Source: Pseudomonadota bacterium (GTDB lineage: Bacteria > Pseudomonadota > Alphaproteobacteria > Dongiales > Dongiaceae). From it: 64,000 nt of DNA. The stretch lies in NCBI GenBank assembly GCA_016183985.1, contig JACPDN010000002.1, positions 1-64,000 on the forward strand, written 5' to 3'. The position numbers and the translations under genes were made by a program. Of the stretch, positions 25,590 through 34,218 are shown one piece after another (positions within the stretch are counted from its first letter, which is position 1; each line of letters begins with the position of its first letter). Below the pieces are notes generated by a model that was given only the letters and a program-made list of their open reading frames with translations, was not told the DNA's origin and ran no database searches.

Positions 25590-26214
25590 ACCGATCGACA
25601 GCGACATTCCCTTGGACACGCCGCGAGAGACGCAAGGTGCGGCCGATAACGGCATGTCCGATGAGGATCTCCTGGATCTGATGCGGGATGGCGACGAGCG
25701 ATCCTTTCGCCTGCTGGTGACGCGGCATGTCTATCGCGCGCAACGTCTGGCGGTCCGCCTGGTAGGTGATGCGACAGCTGCGGAAGATGTCGTCCAGGAT
25801 GTCTTCCTGCAGATCTGGATCAAGCGCGAACAATGGCGGCGCACGCAGGCGAAATTCACCTCGTGGCTGTTTCGCGTCATCTACAACCGCTGCATGGATA
25901 TGCGGCGCAAGCGGCACGATGTCGGTCTCGAAACCGTCGAAGAACCGGCTGACGATCAAGCCGATGCCGTGACGCGCATCTACCGCTCTCATGTCATGCG
26001 CAAGTTGCGCGATGCGATGGCTCAGCTGCCCGGCTCACAATATGTTGCCTTGTTTCTGAGCTATCACGAAGGCTATAGTACGAAGGATACCGCTGCGGCG
26101 ATGGGTATTTCGGCGCAGGCAGTAGAGTCGCTCCTAAAGAGGGGCCGACAGAATCTCAGGGACCAATTAAAACGGGACCGCCTCAATGTGCAGCATGCCT
26201 TCCCCGACCCATGA
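25576..26214 (+). CDS. ECF-type RNA polymerase sigma factor
   Basis: A 212-aa sigma-70 family factor with only regions 2 and 4. Region 2 (FRLLVTRHVYRAQRLAVRLV to EDVVQDVFLQIW) binds core polymerase and the -10, and region 4 (AMAQLPGSQYVALFLSYHEG, then DTAAAMGISAQAVESLLKRG) holds the -35 HTH. The N-terminal 25 residues are variable. ATG 25576 overlaps the end of fliS, and the stop (26214) overlaps the next gene (start 26186) by 29 nt. The gene order sigma - membrane protein - CnrX-like sensor suggests sequestration at the membrane until a periplasmic signal, by analogy with CnrYXH. Confidence 0.87.
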   Translation: MSFSKPIDSDIPLDTPRETQGAADNGMSDEDLLDLMRDGDERSFRLLVTRHVYRAQRLAVRLVGDATAAEDVVQDVFLQIWIKREQWRRTQAKFTSWLFRVIYNRCMDMRRKRHDVGLETVEEPADDQADAVTRIYRSHVMRKLRDAMAQLPGSQYVALFLSYHEGYSTKDTAAAMGISAQAVESLLKRGRQNLRDQLKRDRLNVQHAFPDP

Positions 26215-26638
26215 GTCGGGCGCGCGTGAGATATTGCCGCCGGAATGGTTGAGCGCTTTCGATGACGACCTCAGTCGCTACGGCGCTGCAGTTGAGACCT
26301 GGCCTGCGGAGAGCCGCCGTCGGGCCGAACGCGTGCTGGCAAGCTCCGTGGCGGCGCGCGCCGATCTTGAAGAAGCTGCCCTGGTGGAGGAGTTCCTCAA
26401 TCGCCGTGCGCCGGGTGGCGGCGAAGGCAATCTCGCCGAACGCATCTTTTCCGCGCAGCGCGATCTGGTGCCGGCGATGCCCGCATCGGGGTGGCAACCT
26501 TTCATCATGCTGCAGGTGGCTTTCATCGTCGCCATCGCTGCGATCGGGCTGCTGTCTGGGCGATGGATCATGACTGTACCGGCCGATTATGACGTCTCCG
26601 GCATCTACATGATCTGTGCGGACGCCTTTTATCTCTGA
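26186..26638 (+). CDS. Putative membrane anti-sigma factor
   Basis: A 150-aa protein with one probable transmembrane segment at about residues 105-123 (FIMLQVAFIVAIAAIGLLSG). It has a soluble N-terminal part with helix-rich sequence (LSAFDDDLSRYGAAVETWPA) and a short periplasmic end. The topology and place between a sigma factor and a periplasmic sensor are those of an anti-sigma factor. No zinc-finger (ZAS) motif is seen, so it would belong to a CnrY-like group. ATG 26186 lies inside the end of the sigma gene; ATG 26195 is an alternative. Confidence 0.6.
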   Translation: MCSMPSPTHESGAREILPPEWLSAFDDDLSRYGAAVETWPAESRRRAERVLASSVAARADLEEAALVEEFLNRRAPGGGEGNLAERIFSAQRDLVPAMPASGWQPFIMLQVAFIVAIAAIGLLSGRWIMTVPADYDVSGIYMICADAFYL

Positions 26639-26659
26639 ACGCCACGAGTGATCGCTGCC

Positions 26660-27106
26660 ATGGGTGATTTTCTGCGCGGACGCAAGGTGATCGGCCTGCT
26701 GCTGGCATCGCTGGCCCTCAATATTTTCCTCCTCGGGATGATGGCGGCGCAGCATGTGTTCGACCAGTCCCCACCGCCGATCCCGATGCCGCCACCACCG
26801 CGCATCATGATCGAGCGGCTGGCGGGTGAGCTTAGCGAGGCGGGCCGCAAGGCAATTCTTGCGCAATATGATGCGATGGGCGGCGTGCCCGACGATCTTT
26901 TTCAAGCCCTCGTTACGTCGCAGAGCAATGTCATGCGTGAGTTCTCGAACGAGCGCTTCGACGGGACCGCCTATCGCCTGGCACTTAACGAGCGCAAGGC
27001 GGCAGCTGACCGTTTCTTCACGGCGATGTCGGAGTTCTTCATGAAGGTAGGCGCTGACCTGTCGTCGGCTGATCGGCGCCGCGTCGTCGAGCGGGGCCGG
27101 CTTTAA
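26660..27106 (+). CDS. CnrX/ZraP-like periplasmic sensor (heavy-metal-resistance family)
   Basis: A 148-aa membrane-anchored protein: a single N-terminal helix (IGLLLASLALNIFLLGMMAA), a proline-rich spacer (PPPIPMPPPP), then a helical domain (IMIERLAGELSEAGRKAILA, FDGTAYRLALNERKAAADRF). This is the layout of the Metal_resist family (PF13801; CnrX, NccX, ZraP). The usual His/Met metal ligands are not obvious, so the signal may not be a metal. ATG 26660 starts 21 nt after the anti-sigma gene; GTG 26648 is an alternative. It closes the fliS-sigma-antisigma-sensor series. Confidence 0.65.
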   Translation: MGDFLRGRKVIGLLLASLALNIFLLGMMAAQHVFDQSPPPIPMPPPPRIMIERLAGELSEAGRKAILAQYDAMGGVPDDLFQALVTSQSNVMREFSNERFDGTAYRLALNERKAAADRFFTAMSEFFMKVGADLSSADRRRVVERGRL

Positions 27107-27228
27107 CGCCCGCTTCCCCAGCAGGGAAATGGACAAGCCGGTTCGGACTGCATTAGGTAGTTTATGCAACTTGACCGAACGATTTGGACATAGGCGAAAA
27201 GAGGCACCATTCCCCTTTCGCCCATCGC

Positions 27229-28101
27229 TCAAGCCTGATGGCGGCGCACGTATTCTCGCCAGAAGGTGAAAATGCCGGCGCCAACGACGATGACGGAGCC
27301 GGCTAGGGTGTTCCAGGTCAATGTCTCGCCATAAAGCAGGACGCCGAACAACGAGGCATAGACCAGTCCCAGATAGCTGATGGGTTGTGCGGCGGACGCG
27401 TCGAGCAGTTCATAGGCGCGGATCACCAGATAATGGCCGGTCATTCCGGTGACGCAGAGGAGGGCCATCCAGGCCTTGTCCCAGCCTTCGAGAGTGGTCC
27501 AGAAGAACGGCCCCACCAAGGTTGCCGTCACCGCGCCCGCGACGCCGATATAGAAGAAGCTGGTCGCCGGCGAGTCGGTGCGGCTGACCAGGCGGGTCGC
27601 GATCAGATAGATCGCATACATGAAGCAGCAGATGACGGGCAGGAGCAACCAGGGGTCGAGAAAGCCGCTGGCATCGGGCTTGAGGATGAGCAGCACGCCG
27701 ATGAGGCCGGCCACAATCGCCGACCAGCGCCGCCAACCGACTTGTTCGCCGAGCAGCGGGATGGAGAGCAAGGTGACAACGAGCGGCGTTGCGGAGAGGA
27801 CGGCGGTCGAATGCGCGAGGCCCGCATGGGCGAAGGCCGCGATGACGATCATGATCTCCGTGGCCAACAGGACACCGCGCATGATCTGGAGCACGGGCCG
27901 CTTTGTGTGGGCTGCCGCTCGCAGGCCACCTGGCTTCCGTGAGGCCAGCAATATGCAAAAGGCCCCGAACGCCCAATACCGGATCATGGTGATGAAGATC
28001 GGCGGGTAATGGTCGCCGAGATGCTTCGAAACTGCATCCTGGAACGAGAAGATCGTCGTGGCCGCGAGAGCGAAGAGATAGCCGTGCGCTTTGGATTTCA
28101 T
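27229..28101 (-). CDS. EamA/DMT-family transporter
   Basis: A 290-aa integral membrane protein with about 10 hydrophobic helices in two EamA repeats, e.g. the first repeat's ATTIFSFQDAVSKHLGDHYP and the second's YLGLVYASLFGVLLYGETLT. The gene resembles RhaT/YdcZ-type drug/metabolite exporters. Its substrate is unknown. ATG 28101 has AAGG 5 nt upstream, which prefers it to the GTG 6 nt earlier. It lies downstream of the LysR gene on the same strand (88-nt gap), possibly co-expressed with the amine-oxidation genes further up. Confidence 0.88.
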   Translation of the reverse strand: MKSKAHGYLFALAATTIFSFQDAVSKHLGDHYPPIFITMIRYWAFGAFCILLASRKPGGLRAAAHTKRPVLQIMRGVLLATEIMIVIAAFAHAGLAHSTAVLSATPLVVTLLSIPLLGEQVGWRRWSAIVAGLIGVLLILKPDASGFLDPWLLLPVICCFMYAIYLIATRLVSRTDSPATSFFYIGVAGAVTATLVGPFFWTTLEGWDKAWMALLCVTGMTGHYLVIRAYELLDASAAQPISYLGLVYASLFGVLLYGETLTWNTLAGSVIVVGAGIFTFWREYVRRHQA

Positions 28102-28189
28102 CCTCACCTTTTAGCCGCGAAGCGGGGATTAGGCCACACCTGCACCATTTGAACGCTTTAATGCGTTGAAAAATATCCCGTATTGACCG

Positions 28190-29125
28190 CTATTTTACCG
28201 CGCGGTCCGTTCCAAAAACACCCTGTTCGACGACGAAGCGCCGGCAGTGATCGATGAAGGCGCGGATTGTTTGCGTGCGGCGCTCGGCCTGAGGAAGGGC
28301 GAGCCCCATCGTGAGCGGGCGCAAATCCCTGCTGATCGGCACAAATACCAGCGGCTTGCCATCCGGTGACATGCTGTGAAGCGGGCGCATGTTGGCGATG
28401 CCGTAGCCGAAGCCATTGGCGACCATCGAGCGCATGACCGCGATATCGGGCGTCCGCTCCCCGATCATTGGACGCAGGCCTTTCATTTGAAAAGCGGAAA
28501 GGAAGTATTCCCGGCTGTGGGGAAGATCGAGCAGGACCATCGGCTCATTGATAAGTTCCTCCAACGCGATGCCGGCCTTGCCGGCAAACGGATGCCCAGC
28601 CGGCAGCATGACATAGGGAGGCAATTGGATGATCGGTTCGAAGGCGATGTCCTGCGTCGCCTCCAGGTCATAGGTGAGTGCCGCGTCTATCTCGCCGCGC
28701 TGGAGCATTTCCAGCAATTGTCCTTGATGCCGCTCATACTGGCGAATGCGCACGCCCGGATAGGCTGCTTCAAAACTCTTCCGCAGCGCCGGGAACACGA
28801 TCTGGGCAAATGTGAGCAAGCATCCAATGGCAATCGGTCCGATGACCTTCTCGGCGATGTCGCCTGCGACGTCGTGCAGGGCCTCCGCCTCGGACAACAA
28901 GCGCGCCGCCTCCTTCAGGAACGTCCTGCCGCCGGGCGTCAGAGACAGCTTCTGCGAATGCTTGCGAACAAAAAGCTGGATGCCGAACTCGGCCTCGATC
29001 TGAGAAATCGCCGCAGACAGCGACGGTCCGGACACATTGATCTGCTCCGCGGCCTTGGCGATGGAACCAGCCTCGCCAACGGCAACGAAGTATTCGAGCT
29101 GTCTCAGGGTGAAACGAAGGGCCAT
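28190..29125 (-). CDS. LysR-type transcriptional regulator
   Basis: A 311-aa LysR protein with the N-terminal winged HTH (FTLRQLEYFVAVGEAGSIAK, then AAEQINVSGPSLSAAISQIE) and a C-terminal periplasmic-binding-like effector domain. It reads in the same direction as the flavin genes upstream and lies 80 nt after them, so it may control the amine-dehydrogenase/monooxygenase pair or the downstream DMT exporter. The effector is unknown. No operator was identified. Confidence 0.9.
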   Translation of the reverse strand: MALRFTLRQLEYFVAVGEAGSIAKAAEQINVSGPSLSAAISQIEAEFGIQLFVRKHSQKLSLTPGGRTFLKEAARLLSEAEALHDVAGDIAEKVIGPIAIGCLLTFAQIVFPALRKSFEAAYPGVRIRQYERHQGQLLEMLQRGEIDAALTYDLEATQDIAFEPIIQLPPYVMLPAGHPFAGKAGIALEELINEPMVLLDLPHSREYFLSAFQMKGLRPMIGERTPDIAVMRSMVANGFGYGIANMRPLHSMSPDGKPLVFVPISRDLRPLTMGLALPQAERRTQTIRAFIDHCRRFVVEQGVFGTDRAVK

Positions 29126-29205
29126 GGCAGCCTAATTGCCCCAATTATCCGGGGCAATCAAGGCATGCGTTGAGGTGGATTGGGGCTGAGACCTGGGGTG
29201 GAGCG

Positions 29206-31299
29206 CTAATCCGCCGCCAAAGCCGCGACCTCGCGCCGGAACGGGAGCGCGTCGCCGATATCGGGTTCGTCCATTTCACGGGCGAAGCGATGTCCGGCAT
29301 AGGTTGCCCAGGCGATCGGTCCCGGCGCTTCGGCATCGCCGATAACCTTGATCGATTTTATGCCATGATCCGCCCATTCGGCCGCGCGGGCCTTGAGGTC
29401 GGTCCACACGGTGTCGTCCTGGAGGCGGGACGTGACGAGAACGACGGCATCCGCTTCGATGACCCGGGTGGCACCCGTATAGACGCAGGCCGATGTAGCG
29501 CCGTTCGCGCCGATCCGCTGGATCGTGCGATTGAGGACGATCTTGACGCCATGCTCGGCCAAGCGGCGATGAATGGCGCCCTGTTCGAGGGTATTGCGTG
29601 TCCAGTCCGACACGAAGGCCGATGGGGTGACAAGCGTCACCTTGGCGCCCTGCCGCGCCATGAGTTCCGCCAAGACACCGCCCATATAATAGTGATCGTC
29701 GTCGAACAGGACGACATTGCCGTTCGGGACTTTGCCGCCCATCAGATCGTCCGGCGTGAAAATCGGCATAGACCGGTCGATCGGCATCGGCACGACATGC
29801 GCCCTCGCAACGCCGTCCCGGCGCCAGGTCGAGCCGGTGGCTACGGCGACATTCTGGAATCCGAAGGAAAGGATATCTTCGGCCGACAGCCGGCTTTCGA
29901 GATAGACATTCACATTGGGCATCTGGCTGAGCTGATACTGCCGATAGTCTCGAACACGGCCCCAGGCGGAAAGCCCGGGCAGCTTCGATTCCCGCGTCAC
30001 GCGTCCGCCAAGCTCACCGCCGGCTTCTGCGATCGCCACCTCATATCCGCGCAAAGCCAGCGCCCGCGCCGCTTCAAGGCCGGCGGGTCCGCCACCGACG
30101 ATGAGTACGCTTTCGCTTGCTCCCTTGGCCTGCATGCGCTCGGGGTGCCACCCTTTGCGCCATTCCTCCATGAATGTCGGATTCTGCGTGCAGCGCGAGA
30201 TCGACATCGTCATGTCACCGGTAATACAGATATTGCAGCCGATGCATTCCCGAATATCGTCGGGCCGGCCTTCCTCGATCTTCTTGGGCAGGAACGGGTC
30301 GGCAATCGATGGCCGCGCGCAGCCGATGAAGTCGAGCGTGCCGGATCTGATCATCCGCACCATCGTATCCGGCGAGGTGAAACGGCCGACACCGACGACC
30401 GGCTTCGAGGTCAGTTTTTTTATCCCGCTGACGAGGGATTCCTGGGCGCCTTCCTCCTTGAAGCGTGATGGGCCGGAGCAATCCTCCCAGGCTCCATGCG
30501 CGAGATCCCAAAGGTCGGGCAACTCCGCGTGCATCTCGATCATCTCGCGCACTTCGGAATTGGCGAAGCCGAGTTCACCGATCATCTCATCGAGCGACAG
30601 GCGCAGCGTCAGACCGCAGGTGTCGCTGATCGCATCGCGGCCCTCTTCGATGAGCTCCCGCATGAGGCGTGACCTGTTCTCCAGCGACCCGCCATATTCG
30701 TCCGAGCGCTGGTTGGTGGCGGTCGAGAGGAAATGCTGGATGATGCCAAAGCCATGCGCGCCATAGAGACACACCAGATCGAACCCAGCTTGCTTGGCGC
30801 GCCTATAGGCATTGCGGTGCCAGCGGCGCAGATCGCGAATGTCCTGGCGGTCCATCGCCCGCGCCTGCACCGGATCATTGGTGAAGGTGCGGATCGGCAG
30901 CGCCGAGGGGCCGCGCGGCACTTCCTTGGTATAGAGGTTGGGGCCGTTGATGCCGGAATAAGCGAGCTGGATGCCGGCGAGGGCGCCGTGCTCGTGCATC
31001 GCCTCCGCCATCTTGGCGAGTGCCGGAATGTCAGCGTCGTCCCAGAGGCGCAGTTCGATGAAAGGCGTAATCTCGGAGGTGTGGTGCATCTCCGTCTGCT
31101 CAGTGAAGATCACGCCCCAGCCGCCTTCGGACTTGATCCGGCGCATCGCCGCGGCGGCCGATGGATCGCGATAGCCGCCGCCATTGCAATGCGGGACTTG
31201 ATAGAAGCGGTTCTTGGCTGTCACCGGCCCGATCTTCATGGGCTCGAACAGGATGTCGTAGCGGGGGTCGCGCGAACGATTCACGATGCCTGTGCTCAA
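29206..31299 (-). CDS. Trimethylamine/dimethylamine dehydrogenase family flavoenzyme
   Basis: A 697-aa, three-domain enzyme of the TMADH/DMADH/histamine dehydrogenase family. An N-terminal TIM barrel has NRFYQVPHC, where Cys38 is the site of the 6-S-cysteinyl-FMN link. C352, C355, C358 and C370 are placed to bind a [4Fe-4S] cluster (CIGCNIC). A Rossmann domain (VLIVGGGPAGLEAARALALR) follows from about residue 398. Active-site YGAH is kept (179-182). Where TMADH has Tyr60 of its aromatic bowl, this protein has Gln68 (TEQ), as in dimethylamine dehydrogenase, so I favour a secondary-amine substrate. The start is TTG 31299, or GTG 31284; neither has a good ribosome site. An electron-transfer flavoprotein partner is not in the window. 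Confidence 0.85.
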   Translation of the reverse strand: MSTGIVNRSRDPRYDILFEPMKIGPVTAKNRFYQVPHCNGGGYRDPSAAAAMRRIKSEGGWGVIFTEQTEMHHTSEITPFIELRLWDDADIPALAKMAEAMHEHGALAGIQLAYSGINGPNLYTKEVPRGPSALPIRTFTNDPVQARAMDRQDIRDLRRWHRNAYRRAKQAGFDLVCLYGAHGFGIIQHFLSTATNQRSDEYGGSLENRSRLMRELIEEGRDAISDTCGLTLRLSLDEMIGELGFANSEVREMIEMHAELPDLWDLAHGAWEDCSGPSRFKEEGAQESLVSGIKKLTSKPVVGVGRFTSPDTMVRMIRSGTLDFIGCARPSIADPFLPKKIEEGRPDDIRECIGCNICITGDMTMSISRCTQNPTFMEEWRKGWHPERMQAKGASESVLIVGGGPAGLEAARALALRGYEVAIAEAGGELGGRVTRESKLPGLSAWGRVRDYRQYQLSQMPNVNVYLESRLSAEDILSFGFQNVAVATGSTWRRDGVARAHVVPMPIDRSMPIFTPDDLMGGKVPNGNVVLFDDDHYYMGGVLAELMARQGAKVTLVTPSAFVSDWTRNTLEQGAIHRRLAEHGVKIVLNRTIQRIGANGATSACVYTGATRVIEADAVVLVTSRLQDDTVWTDLKARAAEWADHGIKSIKVIGDAEAPGPIAWATYAGHRFAREMDEPDIGDALPFRREVAALAAD

Positions 31300-31331
31300 T
31301 TTATGCGGTGCTCAACTTCTATTGAGGAAAA

Positions 31332-32657
31332 CTATCGGACAACCGACCGGCCGATTTTATCGACGGCAGCATGGCCTGCCTGCTCCGCAGAAGCGTGATA
31401 GGCCATGTATTTTTGCCTGGTCGCGATCCGGTCCGCCAGATATTTGGCGTCGTGCCACACCCCCCAGATGAAGCTGGAGCCGCGCCGGGACTGCCATGGC
31501 AGGCCCAGGAAGTAGATGCCGGGTTCCGAGGACACGCCGCGAAGATGTTTGGGGCGGCCCTTCTCGTCGAAGGCATTGACCTTCAACCAGCTGTAATCGG
31601 CGGCAAAGCCGGTGGCCCAGACGATCGTGGTGACACCGGCTTCCTTGAGATCGAGCTCGCGCCGCGGATTCTTCAGGCATTCCGGATCAGCCCCGATCTT
31701 GCGCGCCGCCGGCTCTTCCGGGAGGTCGAGGCCGTTATCGGTAATGAAGGCATCCGCCTCATCGAGCACGGAGAGGTAATTGGCATCGCCGTTCGCGACG
31801 TTCTTCGCAAGGTCACCCGCGAAAGTGATGACGCCGTCTTTGCACGTCTCCGTCCGCCCCACCAGCGTGATGCCGAGCGCGGCGAGCTTGCGGAAATCGA
31901 TCGTATAGCCGCCATGCGCACCGCTGACGGCGATGGTGACATGCTCCATGCCGGGGCCGCGCGTATCGAGGTCCCATTTGCCGAGCACGCCGAGCCACCA
32001 GCAGAAATCGCGCCCGCGATAAGACCGCGGCGGACGATCATGCGGACCGACGGACAGATAGACCTGCCTGCCGGCGCGTGCGAGTTCATCGGCTATCTGT
32101 ACGCCAGACGAACCGGCGCCGACGACCAGGATGGCGCCCGCCGGCAACTGCCCGGGGTTGCGATAGGCGCTGGAGTGAATCTGCATGATGCCGGAATCGG
32201 CGGGAGCCGACGCCGGAATGATCGGGACTTGGAATGGGCCGGTGGCGGCGACGACGTTGTTCGCCTCGACTATGCCGTCCGAGGTCTCGACCGTGAAGCC
32301 GGGGCGGCCGACATTCCGGGTGACCCCTTTCACCTCGACACCGCAGCGGATAGGCGCCGCGATCATTTTGGCATAGGCGACGAAGTAGTCTGCCACTTCT
32401 TCCTTCGACGGAAAGCCGTCCGGTCCGGTGACGGGAAATTCCATGCCGGGAAATCGGTCGTGCCAGGCCGGCCCGTTGGCGACGAGGGAGTCCCATCGTT
32501 CCGAGCGCCAGCGCTCCGCAATCCGGTGCCGCTCCAGAATGAGGTGAGAGACGCTGCATTTGCCAAGATGCTCACTCATGGCCAAGCCAGCCTGACCGCC
32601 GCCCACGATAAGTGTATCGACCTTTTCAACTTTCATTTCATTCTCGACGGTTCGCAT
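31332..32657 (-). CDS. FAD/NADPH-dependent monooxygenase (CzcO/YUC-like)
   Basis: A 441-aa flavoprotein with an FAD-binding GxGxxG near the start (TLIVGGGQAGLAMSEHLGKC) and an NADPH-binding one at about residue 174 (ILVVGAGSSGVQIADELARA). It belongs to the class B monooxygenase-like group (CzcO), though the classic FxGxxxHxxxW fingerprint is not clear. AGGA lies 4 nt before ATG 32657, which decides against ATG 32636. It starts the flavin operon: 32 nt later comes the amine dehydrogenase, suggesting a joint role in oxidation of an N-methylated or other amine. The substrate is inferred from context only. Confidence 0.75.
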   Translation of the reverse strand: MRTVENEMKVEKVDTLIVGGGQAGLAMSEHLGKCSVSHLILERHRIAERWRSERWDSLVANGPAWHDRFPGMEFPVTGPDGFPSKEEVADYFVAYAKMIAAPIRCGVEVKGVTRNVGRPGFTVETSDGIVEANNVVAATGPFQVPIIPASAPADSGIMQIHSSAYRNPGQLPAGAILVVGAGSSGVQIADELARAGRQVYLSVGPHDRPPRSYRGRDFCWWLGVLGKWDLDTRGPGMEHVTIAVSGAHGGYTIDFRKLAALGITLVGRTETCKDGVITFAGDLAKNVANGDANYLSVLDEADAFITDNGLDLPEEPAARKIGADPECLKNPRRELDLKEAGVTTIVWATGFAADYSWLKVNAFDEKGRPKHLRGVSSEPGIYFLGLPWQSRRGSSFIWGVWHDAKYLADRIATRQKYMAYHASAEQAGHAAVDKIGRSVVR

Positions 32658-33017
32658 CGGATCCTAACACATTGATTGTTAGAGGATTTTTTCCTAATGA
32701 GCTCGGCTGGGTCTATCGAACGCGACAGGCTCTCTCAGGGTGCGACATCAGAACATCTGGCACCCATCGATTGAATTAGCCTTTTTTGTCCTTTGGCTTA
32801 GGGAAAGCCAAAGGACAACTGAGCGGCAGCAGGATCCTTGAGATCGCGCGCCAGGCAAAGCGGCGGTGCGCGATCATTCCGAACGATGGCCGCATTCATT
32901 GGCAATGGTATTTCTTGCAATTGCAATCAACGCGCAGTTGAGGACAGTCTTACTCTGACTGCTCAGTGTGCGCTTTTCTGATATCTTGCCATCGTCCAGC
33001 CAAGTCCGGGGGAACAA
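32658..33017. other. 360-nt divergent intergenic region
   Basis: This gap separates the flavin-monooxygenase gene (minus) from a patatin lipoprotein gene (plus), so it should hold promoters for both. AT-rich segments lie at 32680-32700 and 32905-32930. It contains the strong hairpin listed separately. No open frame with a credible ribosome site or codon use was seen in it. Confidence 0.6.
32786..32818. other. Perfect 14-bp hairpin
   Basis: TTGTCCTTTGGCTT (32786-32799) is followed, after the 5-nt loop AGGGA, by the perfect complement AAGCCAAAGGACAA (32805-32818). The stem is preceded by TTTT on the plus strand, but neither strand has a U-run on its 3' side, so it is not a standard terminator. 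It may be a structured untranslated RNA, a small RNA piece, or an operator. Confidence 0.55.
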
Positions 33018-34196
33018 ATGGGACCGCGAAGCCTAGGGGTGTTTCAGGCCCTTCTTGCTCTATCGCTTCTAGCCGCCTGTGGATCGCCCACGGAGCGAAC
33101 GCTTTCTTTGCATGCGCCATTGTATGCAACGCTTCCCAATGGGACCGAACCGCTGGATCCAGCCAAGCCATCAAGCATCTACGCCGGGGTGATCACCGTT
33201 CCCGGCGATAACATGATCCGCTACCTCGAACGCAAGCGCGGACATGCGCTCAATCTCCTTTCCCTCTCCGGCGGTGGGCAGAACGGCGCCTTCGGTGCCG
33301 GCTTTCTCAAGGGATGGCGCGAACGCGGGAACCGTCCACAGTTCGACATCGTCGGTGGCGTCAGCACCGGTGCCCTGCTAGCCACCCATGCCTTCCTTGG
33401 CACGCCGGCCGATGATGCGACGCTGGAAGAAATGTATACCCAGGTCACCAATGCCGACATCTACACGGACCGGGGCATCCTCAGTCTTCTGTCCGCGGAT
33501 TCGTTGAAGGATACGACGCCTTTGCGGGCGATGATCGCCAAATATGTGACCGCGGAAACGTTGAAGCGGGTGGCGGCCGCGTATGATGAAAATCGTATGC
33601 TGTTTGTCGGCACGACGAATATCGATTACGGCCAGACCTGGGTCTGGAACATGACGATGATCGCGAAGGCGGGCAAGTTGGAGCTTTACCGCGACGTATT
33701 GCTGGCCTCCGCTTCGTTCCCGATCGTGTTTCCACCGGTGGAGATCGATGGCCATCTCTTCGTGGACGGTGCCGCGCGTTCGAATTTGGTGATTCCTGGG
33801 ATGGGCGGGCAGGGGAAGCCGAACCCTCCCCTCTATGGCCCTGGCAATCTCTATCTGATCGACAATGGCAAGGTCACGCAACCACCCCAAGCGCTGGTCA
33901 GAGCTCTCGGCGAGATTGCCGCGACAACGATCAGCGTGATGATGGAGCAGTCCATGCAGACGGCCCTGACGAGATCTTACTTCGGCACCCGGGTGTTGGG
34001 CTATTCCTTCAACATGATCGGCATTCCGGAAAATGTAGATGTTGGCATGGACGTGCTGGCCTTCGATCAAACGCAGATGCGCAGAGCTTTTGCCGCAGGG
34101 CACACTCTTGGTGCGCAGGACAGTCCCTGGCAAGCGACGCCGACAAACTCGGGCGACATTCCTTCATGGGTATTTAAGGAAATGATGGCCCCTTAA
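33018..34196 (+). CDS. Patatin-like phospholipase lipoprotein
   Basis: A 392-aa lipoprotein with a lipobox (LLAACG, Cys at about 21) and a patatin domain. The oxyanion-hole motif is LSLSGGGQNGAFGAGF, the nucleophile elbow is GGVSTGA, and the catalytic Asp lies in FVDGAARSN; all three are intact. It probably acts as a membrane-attached lipid acyl hydrolase at the envelope. GGGGGAACAA precedes ATG 33018. A second patatin lipoprotein with the same layout is at 40578-41813. It converges with the cysteine-synthase fusion gene. Confidence 0.87.
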   Translation: MGPRSLGVFQALLALSLLAACGSPTERTLSLHAPLYATLPNGTEPLDPAKPSSIYAGVITVPGDNMIRYLERKRGHALNLLSLSGGGQNGAFGAGFLKGWRERGNRPQFDIVGGVSTGALLATHAFLGTPADDATLEEMYTQVTNADIYTDRGILSLLSADSLKDTTPLRAMIAKYVTAETLKRVAAAYDENRMLFVGTTNIDYGQTWVWNMTMIAKAGKLELYRDVLLASASFPIVFPPVEIDGHLFVDGAARSNLVIPGMGGQGKPNPPLYGPGNLYLIDNGKVTQPPQALVRALGEIAATTISVMMEQSMQTALTRSYFGTRVLGYSFNMIGIPENVDVGMDVLAFDQTQMRRAFAAGHTLGAQDSPWQATPTNSGDIPSWVFKEMMAP

Positions 34197-34218
34197 CGGC
34201 GGGCGGGCGTTCGCCCCC

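Noticed and set aside
29170-30468. 432-aa plus-strand frame opposite the amine dehydrogenase
   Set aside because: Antisense shadow; the real gene has flavin and iron-sulfur motifs.
32950-33174. 74-aa minus-strand frame before the patatin gene
   Set aside because: Overlaps the signal peptide region of the patatin lipoprotein on the other strand; no ribosome site or homology.
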